Positions 1-5,800 of a stretch of DNA of 6,067 bases are shown piece by piece (the first letter of the stretch is position 1; every line of letters starts with the position of its first letter). Position numbers and translations under genes: made by a program. The notes beneath the pieces are model-generated. The model saw only the letters and a list, made by a program, of their open reading frames with translations. It was not told where the DNA came from and did not search any database. The stretch covers positions 1 through 6,067 of the forward strand of contig JAAEMC010000737.1 in assembly GCA_024225895.1 (NCBI GenBank). The letters run 5' to 3'. The DNA is from Desulfobacteraceae bacterium (GTDB taxonomy: Bacteria; Desulfobacterota; Desulfobacteria; Desulfobacterales; Desulfobacteraceae).

Positions 1-404
1 ATTAATTTACGGCCCTTGTACAAATCAAAGACTTTTGTTGCGTTTACTTTTAAATCGTAACTGCTCGAAATCATTAATGTGGAAAAGTTACATGCGATTG
101 CCCTGCCTTTTCACTATAGTCTTATAAAAGTTACTTTAAAAAAACAATCTATTTGCCTATGTTTGAATTATTGAACCTGCCCTAAAAACTGTACACAAAA
201 TTAAACTATTTCCTGTAAATTTCAATTTACAGTATTATAAACAACAGTACCACTCTTCAGTCCTAACGCAAAAGTTTCCCCAAGCGAAACTGATCTTTCA
301 GACATACATGAATGAGGGATCTATGATGAGGCTATGTTGATTGGTGATAGATAACAACATCTGATTTTGATTAAAGTACTATCGTTTATAGATGGTGTCA
401 TTAG
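1..404. other. AT-rich stretch without a recognisable gene
   Basis: No reading frame on either strand looks like a real protein here. Stops are frequent in all frames, and no RNA gene was recognised. One plus-strand frame near 262-430 reads loosely as protein but is broken by two stops, so it may be older debris lying ahead of the recombinase remnant. The one structured element is the palindrome at 213-232, listed separately. If the transposon relic downstream once had a left end, it would have been in or beyond this stretch, but no copy of the right-end terminal repeat was seen. Confidence 0.6.
213..232. repeat. Perfect 9-base inverted repeat with a 2-base centre
   Basis: CTGTAAATT (213-221) is followed by TC and then AATTTACAG (224-232). 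The arms are perfect complements. The short centre fits a dimeric protein-binding site better than an RNA hairpin. It lies about 190 bases upstream of the tyrosine recombinase remnant, so it could be an old operator or part of a recombination site. The usual 6-8 base spacer of tyrosine recombinase core sites is absent, and no second copy was found. The function is unknown. Confidence 0.5.
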
Positions 405-788
405 AGACGAGTCAAATCAAAAAAATTACTGAACGCTTCTTTCACCAGTCCGGGCTTTTATAAAGTTATTAAAACACACGATGTATTTGACGATTTTTTC
501 AGGTTACGATTTAACTTTCATCAAATAATCGAAAACAAGACCCAAAAAAAGAATGATATTGTTATAAACAAATCTGTCCGGAAAGCCCTGGATGCACATC
601 TTGAAACTAATCATTATGGTGACCGTTCGTTGAGAAAAATCTGGGGATATCAGCAGCGTATGAAGTATAGTGTCGGGTTTGAAGTGATCTGCAAGTGTTA
701 TAATCATTCTAATCCTGCAATAACTATGCGTTATTTGGGGATCACAGACAAAGAAGTCCATAATGTCTTAATGAACGAGATTGGGTAA
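405..788 (+). pseudogene. Tyrosine recombinase, decayed C-terminal part
   Basis: An open frame of about 127 codons with no credible start ends at TAA 786-788 and reads as the catalytic domain of a tyrosine recombinase/integrase. The end is clear: an RSLRK...WGYQQR block (box II region), then the CYNHSNPAITMRYLGI block with the late histidine and the catalytic tyrosine. Much is wrong with it. The N-terminal domain is absent and stops lie at 402-404 and upstream. The box I arginine expected just before the FFRLRF segment is not there. About 40 residues are missing between KALDAHLE and the box II block, and the histidine of the HxxR motif has become arginine. Another frame near 407-450 may carry the preceding residues, which suggests a frameshift. 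It lies 12 bases before the tnpA relic on the same strand, the order tnpI-tnpA seen in Tn4430-type Tn3 elements. The family call is secure; a TnpI-like role is inference. It should be inactive. Confidence 0.82.
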
Positions 789-800
789 GGCTATTGAATA

Positions 801-1511
801 ATGAGCCTGGTCTATTATTTTCCAGAACACATTTTTTCTGTTGCCCAAATTTCAAATAGGTTTCCTATGAAAAAACCTTTTGAGATTTTGGAGGACGTTC
901 TTACATGTGCCAGTGTCCAGTTAAGCATTCCAAAAGAAAATATACATTCATATTATGGAAGAAGACAGACCATAGAAGAACATGCCGAGAGGATTCGCAA
1001 TTATCTTGGATTGGAACGGTTTGGAGATGATGCGATACTACTGGTAAAAAAATTTATATTTGAAGAGGCCTGCCGTCTGGAACAAGTTGGTGCTTTATTG
1101 TCGAGAGTCGATTTTTTCCTGAAAGAGCAGGGAATCTTAAAACCAGCTGAGGATACTCTAAAAAAGACTGATTGTACGCCAGAGACAAGAAGAAAAAAAC
1201 TAATTTTTCATAAAATCACTGACTTGTTGACTGATAAGGTTGTACAAAAACTGGACGATTTTATTGCCCCTAATCAGAATCAGTAAAACAGATTTACGCG
1301 AACAGAAAAATTCATGCATCTCCATGACCCTCATTCTTGTTTGTATCATTTATTGGCAGGCAAGAGAGATAAATCGAGTGGTGATGGGTTGTGTGATCCG
1401 GAAGGGAGCGGTATCAATCTCACCCTGATGGAACATATCAGCCCCATTACCTGGGACAACGTGATACTGTACGGAGAATATCTGTTGGATCAAAATTTAA
1501 TTCAGCTTTAA
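801..1511 (+). pseudogene. tnpA: Tn3-family transposase TnpA, internally deleted and frameshifted
   Basis: This is the remains of a DDE transposase of about 1000 residues, cut to two ends. The first part (801 to about 1270) is the N-terminal DUF4158 DNA-binding domain. It has the characteristic SYYGRRQTIEEHAERIR and FIFEEACRLEQ segments, followed by an FLKEQGILKP segment. The first 50 or so residues normally found ahead of it are missing, so the ATG at 801 is probably not the true start. After a deletion of roughly 2 kb the C-terminus resumes in another frame (about 1276-1390) with SMTLILVCIIYWQAREINRVV, matching the conserved segment before the end of TnpA. A second frame change returns to the first frame for LMEHISPITWDNVILYGEY (about 1424-1485), the usual TnpA tail. 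The stop at 1509-1511 lies 4 bases before the terminal repeat, as in Tn3 elements. The DDE core is entirely lost, so the gene cannot work. The family is certain; the exact deletion junction near 1255-1290 is approximate. Confidence 0.9.
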
Positions 1512-1515
1512 AATT

Positions 1516-1553
1516 CCTTAGAGTGCATTTACGCACGAATCTGGGCGGCACCC
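1516..1553 (-). repeat. Tn3-family terminal inverted repeat, right end
   Basis: These 38 bases directly follow the tnpA stop. Read on the minus strand, from the outside in, they start GGGTGCCGCCCAGATTCGTG and end with CTCTAAGG. Tn3-family repeats are about 38 bases long, with an outer run of G and an inner end in TAAG, and lie just past the tnpA stop. All three criteria are met. The next bases outward are TATAT (1554-1558), which would be half of a 5-base target duplication. The left repeat was not found in the window, so this cannot be tested and the element is truncated. Confidence 0.78.
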
Positions 1554-1611
1554 TATATAAAAGTTAAATTATGGAATGGTTCCAAAATGTTATAGCATGC
1601 TGCAACCTGAA

Positions 1612-1695
1612 ATGCACGGTGAAACATACCCCCTGATCCACCATCAAGGTGCCACCTGCCGTGTTGTCTGGCACAAAGCCAAAAACCTCTATTAA
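1612..1695 (+). other. Small open frame of 27 codons in the leader, doubtful
   Basis: A short frame starts at ATG 1612 and ends at TAA 1693-1695, 83 bases before the radical SAM gene. Its product would begin MHGETYPLIHHQ and end WHKAKNLY. There is no convincing ribosome-binding site and I do not recognise the sequence. It overlaps the left arm of the inverted repeats noted in this leader. It could be a leader peptide, the tail of a lost gene, or chance. Confidence 0.15.
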
Positions 1696-1749
1696 TGATG
1701 CTCAAGACCAATAAAAAAAATGATGTGCGCTTTCATCTGATCAGGGGTA
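1627..1749. repeat. Long-range inverted repeat enclosing a smaller hairpin
   Basis: TACCCCCTGATC (1627-1638) is complementary to GATCAGGGGTA (1739-1749) with one bulged C. Between them, GTGCCA (1649-1654) and TGGCAC (1669-1674) form a second inverted repeat with a 14-base loop. The right arm contains the palindrome CTGATCAG (1737-1744) and runs into the candidate -10 hexamer. This could be a folded leader RNA from a promoter further upstream, or protein-binding DNA at the promoter. The pairing is seen in the sequence; any role is inference. Confidence 0.35.
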
Positions 1750-1753
1750 TAAT
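1748..1753 (+). promoter_or_regulatory. Candidate -10 element for the radical SAM gene
   Basis: A perfect TATAAT lies 24 bases upstream of the ATG at 1778. No good -35 hexamer stands 16-18 bases ahead (the region reads TGATGTGCGCT), so the promoter would be weak or activator-dependent. The palindrome CTGATCAG at 1737-1744 lies in the spacer, where a repressor or activator could act. Confidence 0.4.
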
Positions 1754-1765
1754 CGAAATCCGGCA

Positions 1766-1773
1766 AAGGGGTG
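1766..1773 (+). promoter_or_regulatory. Ribosome-binding site of the radical SAM gene
   Basis: AAGGGGTG stands four bases before the ATG at 1778 and supports that start. The same AGGGGT string occurs at 1743-1748, so the ACCCCCT at 1628-1634 could in principle pair with either copy, one of which is this ribosome-binding site. Confidence 0.6.
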
Positions 1774-1777
1774 AAAT

Positions 1778-2854
1778 ATGCAATACAGTATAAATAAAGA
1801 TCAAAGTCCACAAGATATGGTCAAGGCCGTGTGTAAATTACTTGAACAGGGATTTTCACCGGGCCGATGCATAATCAGAGATGACGGCAGGTCTGTGCCT
1901 GCCTGCAAAGCGGCCTTGAAGAACGATCACAGCGGCCTTAAACGTCGGATAACTTCCATCCATTTGTCCCGGCCTGAAAATTATCTTTCCATCTACCAGT
2001 CCGGGTGTAATTTTTCCTGTAAAAAATGTCATTCCTGGTATTTTAGCAAAAAAATTGACGGCCATTGGTATACACCCCATGATATTTTAAAAAAAGCCAT
2101 TCTTTATGAACACAGTGTGACTGTGACCGAACCCCTCGAAAAAACAACGGCATGGCATGCCCATGATACCTGCCGGTGCTGCGGCAGTTGTATCAATACA
2201 GGTAAAAGATCTTCCAGATGCCCGAACATTTTAGAGCCTGAAGCCATAGTCGTCAGCCCTCAGGGCCTCGGGCCTGCGCGCAATATCGTGGCGTTTACAG
2301 GGGGCGATTTAACCTGCTGCCCCGAATTTTACGGCGAGTGTGCAAGATTGATTAAAAAATTTACTGATTTGTCCGTATTGATTGAAACAAACGGGTATGG
2401 CCTCACAAAGGACAATCTGGATTACCTGAAAACTTCCGGGGTTGATGCCTTCTGGCTGGATATCAAAGCCTTTGATGCCAAAAAACATAAATGGCTGACC
2501 GGCTGCTCCAACGAGAATATCCTCAAACTTCCCCAACAGATTCTGAACCACGGATTTGTCCTTGAAGTTCTTTCCCTGTATATTCCGGATCTCATTGAAA
2601 TTGATGAACTTGAAAAAATAGCCAAACTGCTGGCTGCTGTTGATACAGACATCTGTTTTACCATACTGGCCTTTTTTCCCGAATATGAGATGCAGAGTTT
2701 TAAAAGCCCCAGTGCAGAAGATATGGTACGCGCTTATCAGGCAGTAAAGTCTGCGGGTCTTAAAAATGTCCGTCTTGGGAATACCGGTGTTTTTGCCCCA
2801 ACAGATAAAGACCAGGCATACCTGATGGATCATGTGGACCCGGACGCGTTTTAA
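1778..2854 (+). CDS. Radical SAM protein with an inserted cysteine cluster, function unknown
   Basis: A 358-residue, apparently intact, cytosolic enzyme. The radical SAM signature CX3CX2C is at C77, C81 and C84 (SGCNFSCKKCHSW) and should hold the 4Fe-4S cluster that cleaves S-adenosylmethionine. FTGGDL at about 173-178 takes the place of the GGE/GGEP motif that binds the SAM amino group. The segments LIETNGYG (about 201-208) and FWLDIKAFD (about 225-233) are typical of the activase-like branch of the superfamily (pyruvate formate-lyase activase and relatives). Between the signature and the GGD motif lies an insert with C132, C134, C135, C138 and C148 (CRCCGSC, then a final CP). This is the same place where glycyl-radical-enzyme activases carry ferredoxin-like clusters, so an auxiliary Fe-S cluster is likely. 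There is no C-terminal SPASM domain. No glycyl radical enzyme is in view, so an activase role is not shown. The start is set by the ribosome-binding site at 1766-1773. It is convergent with the exporter gene, 34 bases away. Family certain, substrate unknown. Confidence 0.93.
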   Translation: MQYSINKDQSPQDMVKAVCKLLEQGFSPGRCIIRDDGRSVPACKAALKNDHSGLKRRITSIHLSRPENYLSIYQSGCNFSCKKCHSWYFSKKIDGHWYTPHDILKKAILYEHSVTVTEPLEKTTAWHAHDTCRCCGSCINTGKRSSRCPNILEPEAIVVSPQGLGPARNIVAFTGGDLTCCPEFYGECARLIKKFTDLSVLIETNGYGLTKDNLDYLKTSGVDAFWLDIKAFDAKKHKWLTGCSNENILKLPQQILNHGFVLEVLSLYIPDLIEIDELEKIAKLLAAVDTDICFTILAFFPEYEMQSFKSPSAEDMVRAYQAVKSAGLKNVRLGNTGVFAPTDKDQAYLMDHVDPDAF

Positions 2855-2888
2855 TAAGGGGCTATTTCATAAATAACAGGACCGTAAA

Positions 2889-3491
2889 TCAATGTGTCAA
2901 GATCCCTGAAAGATCGACGGCAGTATAGATTAACACCAGGGCCAAAAAAAGATTAATTCCCTTTCTGAACGGTTCGTTTTTTAATTTATTTTTAATGGCA
3001 GCACCACATATTGCCCAGGTTGAGGTTGCAGCAAATGCTGTCAGGGATAAAAGGAGCGCGCAAACGGCCAGCAGACTGATATGATGAGACAAAGCAGCCA
3101 AAAAGGTGGAAAATATGGTCAATCCATATACAGCAACCTTTGGGTTGAATAATTGCAGGACAAATCCTTTGGAAAATGCTTTGGGCGCGCCATTGGCATC
3201 TTCTAAAGAACTATTAGACCGCAGAATACCCAAGGCCAGCCATAATATATAAAGGCCACCCAACCATCGTAAATATTTTTGTGCAGCCGGCATCATCTCC
3301 AAAAGGGTACTGGAAAGAAAGGCACAGGCGATCATAATAACAAAAAATCCAAGTGTAATGCCGCAAAGAAAGTGAAGGGTTTTCTTGTAACCATAGGTAA
3401 TGCCCATGGATGCACTGGAAATATTATTGGGTCCTGGTGAAAAAGTGGTTGCAATGACAAAGAAAATTAAGGGGACAATTTCAATATTCAT
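2889..3491 (-). CDS. LysE/RhtB-family exporter, EamB-like (cysteine/O-acetylserine efflux)
   Basis: A 200-residue inner-membrane protein, the usual length for LysE/RhtB exporters, which expel amino acids and related metabolites with the proton gradient. Hydrophobic segments lie at about 4-20, 40-62, 70-90, 112-132, 138-165 and 178-195, giving the expected six. Diagnostic motifs are FSPGPNN at 17-23, followed by a GYKK...GITLGF stretch, and LQLFNPKVAVYG near 112-123. Its overall pattern, including the closing LALVLIYTAVDL, resembles E. coli EamB (YfiK), which exports cysteine and O-acetylserine. That substrate is inferred from resemblance only; other amino acids are possible. The start is supported by AGAGGTG five bases upstream on its strand. 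The gene is divergent from the XRE-cupin regulator and shares a 100-base gap with it containing a palindrome over the likely promoter, so control by that regulator is likely. It converges on the radical SAM gene, with no clear terminator between the two. Confidence 0.92.
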   Translation of the reverse strand: MNIEIVPLIFFVIATTFSPGPNNISSASMGITYGYKKTLHFLCGITLGFFVIMIACAFLSSTLLEMMPAAQKYLRWLGGLYILWLALGILRSNSSLEDANGAPKAFSKGFVLQLFNPKVAVYGLTIFSTFLAALSHHISLLAVCALLLSLTAFAATSTWAICGAAIKNKLKNEPFRKGINLFLALVLIYTAVDLSGILTH

Positions 3492-3518
3492 GTGGCACCT
3501 CTTGATTAGCTGAATAAT

Positions 3519-3537
3519 TTGTTATACAGTTTAACAA
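3519..3537. promoter_or_regulatory. Near-perfect 19-base palindrome, candidate operator
   Basis: TTGTTATAC, a central A, then GTTTAACAA: nine-base half-sites with a single mismatched pair. It sits in the gap between the divergent exporter and XRE-cupin genes. On the minus strand it contains TATAAC (3521-3526), a plausible -10 for the exporter, 30 bases before that start. On the plus strand it overlaps the -35 zone for TATAGT (3550-3555), a possible -10 for the regulator. A dimer bound here could control both directions. XRE-cupin regulators commonly bind beside their own genes, so autoregulation is the natural guess. The palindrome is seen; the binding protein is inferred. Confidence 0.6.
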
Positions 3538-3549
3538 TCGCATGACCGT

Positions 3550-3555
3550 TATAGT
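3550..3555 (+). promoter_or_regulatory. Possible -10 element of the XRE-cupin operon
   Basis: TATAGT lies 36 bases before the regulator start. No good -35 hexamer is seen at the right distance; that zone (about 3527-3532) falls inside the right half of the palindrome at 3519-3537. This is a weak call based on one hexamer. Confidence 0.25.
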
Positions 3556-3577
3556 AATCACCGTGCAATATATTGTC

Positions 3578-3583
3578 AAGGAG
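3578..3583 (+). promoter_or_regulatory. Ribosome-binding site of the XRE-cupin gene
   Basis: AAGGAG ends eight bases before the ATG at 3592, a standard spacing that fixes this start. Confidence 0.7.
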
Positions 3584-3591
3584 TTTGTTAT

Positions 3592-4146
3592 ATGGAACAA
3601 TCAATTAAAGCAATTGCAACCAATCTTCGAGCCATAAGAGAGTCTAGAAAACTTAGTTTAGACGGGCTGTCAGCACTTTGCGGGGTCAGCAAAAGCATGC
3701 TCAGGCAAATCGAAACCGGTCAGTCCAGCCCGACCATTGCAACCATCTGGAAAATTGCCAATGGATTGAAGGTCTCCTTTACCAGTCTTTTGAGAAAACC
3801 GGTAATAGAAGCTAAAAGAGGATCATTCACCAAAAGCAAACCCCTTACGGCAAAATCGGACCATTATCGGCTCTATCCATTAATTCCCTTTGAACCTGAA
3901 CAGTCGTTTGAAACCTATTATATTGAGATTGATCCTGGCACGGATTTTTTCGGAGAACCGCATCAAGGTAATGTATACGAATATGTATTTGTAATAAAGG
4001 GTATGATTGAGATTAAGGTCGATGGAAAGAAACATACCATTGATACAAACGAATTTCTTCAATTTCAGGCCAATTGTCCCCATGAATATAAGTGTATTGG
4101 GAAGAAAACAGCAGCAGCCATTATGCAGATCAGCTATTTGGCATAA
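3592..4146 (+). CDS. XRE-family regulator with C-terminal cupin domain, SutR/YdcN-like
   Basis: A 184-residue cytosolic transcription regulator of two parts. Residues about 9-63 are an XRE/Cro-type helix-turn-helix, with the turn and recognition helix in CGVSKSMLRQIETG and the following SSPTIATIWKIA typical of the family. Residues about 108-180 form a small cupin beta-barrel that would sense a ligand. H124 and E130 (PHQGNVYEYVFVIKG) and H164 (NCPHEY) are candidate ligand or metal residues, although the full two-histidine motif is incomplete. Length and layout resemble E. coli SutR (YdcN), a regulator of sulfur-utilisation genes; that parallel suggests a sulfur or thiol signal but does not prove it. 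It is divergent from the EamB-like exporter across a gap with a 19-base palindrome, and it leads the QueG-like gene by 40 bases, probably as one operon. The likely targets are its own operon and the exporter. PuuR-like roles in polyamine control are an alternative within the same architecture. Confidence 0.92.
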   Translation: MEQSIKAIATNLRAIRESRKLSLDGLSALCGVSKSMLRQIETGQSSPTIATIWKIANGLKVSFTSLLRKPVIEAKRGSFTKSKPLTAKSDHYRLYPLIPFEPEQSFETYYIEIDPGTDFFGEPHQGNVYEYVFVIKGMIEIKVDGKKHTIDTNEFLQFQANCPHEYKCIGKKTAAAIMQISYLA

Positions 4147-4186
4147 TACTCAATTATAAAGTTAAATACTATGAAAGGAACTGACA

Positions 4187-5101
4187 ATGGTAAAACACAT
4201 CAATATCACCAAGGATGAGGTGAACAATATTATCCGGGATTTTATTGCTAACTCACCTTTAAATTCTCTGCAGGACGGAACAAAGGAACCTGCATGGGAT
4301 CAGGCATTGGTTGGATTTGCGTCCGGTGCTGATGCGATCTGGCAGCAGTATAAAGAATATATCGGCGCCTTTCACTGGACGCCCTGGGAGGTTTTTAACC
4401 AGCATTGTCCTGAAACAAATGTGACCGCGAAAGAACTTACGGTAATTTCATGGGTGCTGCCGCAAACAAAATTGGTCAGAAAAGCCAACCGGCGGGCCAA
4501 AACATACCCGGCAGAAGAATGGGCCCGCATCAGGGTTTATGGAGAGGAGTTCAATATGGGTTTGCGCCGCCATCTGGTAGAAAATCTGATACAGTCAGGG
4601 TGTTTTGCAGTGGCTCCCATGGTTACTCCTAATTGGACCATCGTGAAATCAGAACGCTTTTCCTATGCTTCTTCCTGGTCTGAACGCCATGCCGCCCATG
4701 CAGCAGGCCTTGGAACCTTTGGTCTATGCGATGGATTGATCACAGCAAAGGGAAAAGCCATGCGGACAGGATCCATTGTGGCAAAGGTTATGCTTGAACC
4801 TGACCCGAGACCCTATGAAGATCATCATGCCTATTGCCTTTACTATGCCGACGGCACCTGCGGGAAATGCATTGACCGCTGTCCTGCCCGGGCAATAACC
4901 GTGGGCGGCCATGACAAGGAAAAATGCAGGGAGCACCTGGCCCTGTCCAGAAAATATGTAAAAAAGACCTATAAATTTGAAGGGTATGGATGCGGGTTGT
5001 GCCAGGTGGGTGTTCCCTGCGAGACCATGATCCCGGTCAAAGCCGCGCGAGAAGCATTGAAACTAGGAGAATTGCCTCCTTCGCCTCCTCCGCTGGCCTG
5101 A
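4187..5101 (+). CDS. Epoxyqueuosine reductase (QueG)-like double 4Fe-4S protein
   Basis: A 304-residue cytosolic iron-sulfur protein of the QueG-related group found widely in anaerobes. The middle segment SERHAAHAAGLGTFGLCDGL (about 166-184) corresponds to the conserved AGLG block of QueG and of reductive dehalogenases. The ferredoxin-like end carries C225-x2-C228-x3-C232-P, then C247, then C269-x2-C272-x5-C278 (YGCGLCQVGVPCE), with C217 as an extra candidate; this is enough for two 4Fe-4S clusters. True QueG ends with a CxxCxxVCPxN type motif and usually has a C-terminal HEAT-like tail. Here the second motif is VPCE and the protein stops soon after in a proline-rich tail. It is therefore probably not the tRNA-modifying enzyme, despite the label such proteins often receive. 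Whether it binds cobalamin cannot be read from the sequence. It follows the XRE-cupin gene by 40 bases with AAAGGA ahead of the ATG, so co-transcription is likely. The family is firm, the reaction unknown. Confidence 0.88.
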   Translation: MVKHINITKDEVNNIIRDFIANSPLNSLQDGTKEPAWDQALVGFASGADAIWQQYKEYIGAFHWTPWEVFNQHCPETNVTAKELTVISWVLPQTKLVRKANRRAKTYPAEEWARIRVYGEEFNMGLRRHLVENLIQSGCFAVAPMVTPNWTIVKSERFSYASSWSERHAAHAAGLGTFGLCDGLITAKGKAMRTGSIVAKVMLEPDPRPYEDHHAYCLYYADGTCGKCIDRCPARAITVGGHDKEKCREHLALSRKYVKKTYKFEGYGCGLCQVGVPCETMIPVKAAREALKLGELPPSPPPLA

Positions 5102-5129
5102 TTTTCCCGAGCTTTTAAAAAAACATGTA

Positions 5130-5800
5130 TCAATCCAGTTTGTCTCCATCCAGTGCATCCCGGATCTTTGCTGCCAGGTCATATTTTAAAAAGGGCTTTT
5201 GTATAAAATTTACCTCATCATTCAGGATGCCGTGCTGCTCGATCACATTTGCCGTATATCCTGACATGTAAAGTAATTTTAAATCAGGCTCGATTTTTTG
5301 AAGGATCTGGTCCTCCTGGGCGGGATCAATTTTGACCGGCCAAAGATTAGCCTGGAACTGTCAGATCAATTCAATATCCTCACCGATCAAACGTTGCAGC
5401 ATTTTCAGCATGCCTTCCACAGTGTTCTTCAGATGAATCACCTTGGGAGAAACGGTCTGTTTTCTGGCAAAGGCAAGTAACTGGCGGGTTAACTCGCTGG
5501 AACGCTTTGCCGCCTTCTGGACCTCCAAAAGATTTCCCTAAATAGGATCGGCTGGATTTGTATCTTCCAAAATAAGTTCTGTATTACCAAGGATAATGCT
5601 CAGCATATTGTTGAAATCATGCGCGACTCCACCGGCAAGCCGCCCCACTGATTCCATCTTCTGGGACTGGTACATTCATTCATACGGGCTTTTTATATTT
5701 CAGCATTTTTCAGTTCAAGTGTGACACTTTTAGTTGTTAATGCCTGGTAAAAAGGAGACCACCCGGCCAGTAAGATTATTAAGAAGATTACTTTTAACAT
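5130..5800 (-). pseudogene. Hybrid sensor histidine kinase, decayed, ATPase domain deleted
   Basis: A gene reads from ATG 5798-5800, preceded by GGGGAG, into a hydrophobic segment (MLKVIFLIILLAGW) that would anchor it in the membrane. A linker then hits TAA at 5693-5695. After a frame change near 5676 the kinase H box follows: [20 protein letters not shown], with the phospho-accepting histidine at codon 5619-5621. The dimerisation helices continue through a TAG (5538-5540) and LTRQLLAFARKQ. A TGA at 5361-5363 replaces the tryptophan expected before LWPVKIDPAQ. Where the N box should begin (near 5300-5312) the text jumps, still in frame, to the end of a receiver domain: LKLLYMSGYTANVIEQHG, then FIQKPF with the conserved KP, ending at TCA 5130-5132. 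The ATP-binding domain and the phospho-accepting aspartate half of the receiver are gone. With three stops, a frameshift and the deletion it cannot signal. It is convergent with the QueG-like gene; no partner regulator is in view. Confidence 0.9.

Noticed and set aside
504..761. Minus-strand frame of 85 codons
   Set aside because: It lies opposite the tyrosine recombinase remnant, whose plus-strand frame has clear family motifs; the minus-strand product has none.
2309..2833. Minus-strand frame of 174 codons inside the radical SAM gene
   Set aside because: It lacks recognisable motifs and lies wholly opposite a gene with conserved catalytic motifs, so it is a shadow.
2855..2888. Terminator between the convergent radical SAM and exporter genes
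   Set aside because: Only a weak AT-rich pairing (TATTT, CAT, AAATA) is present, without a GC stem or a T run.
4187..5101. Calling this gene queG outright
   Set aside because: The second cluster motif and the C-terminus differ from true QueG, and its operon context does not suggest tRNA modification.
5298..5480. Plus-strand frame of 60 codons
   Set aside because: It is opposite the kinase pseudogene, whose minus-strand reading explains the sequence fully.
5361..5540. TGA and TAG in the kinase read as selenocysteine or pyrrolysine
   Set aside because: Some anaerobes use these codons in such ways, but here the TGA replaces a conserved tryptophan, and the gene also has a TAA, a frameshift and a domain deletion. 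Decay is the simpler explanation.
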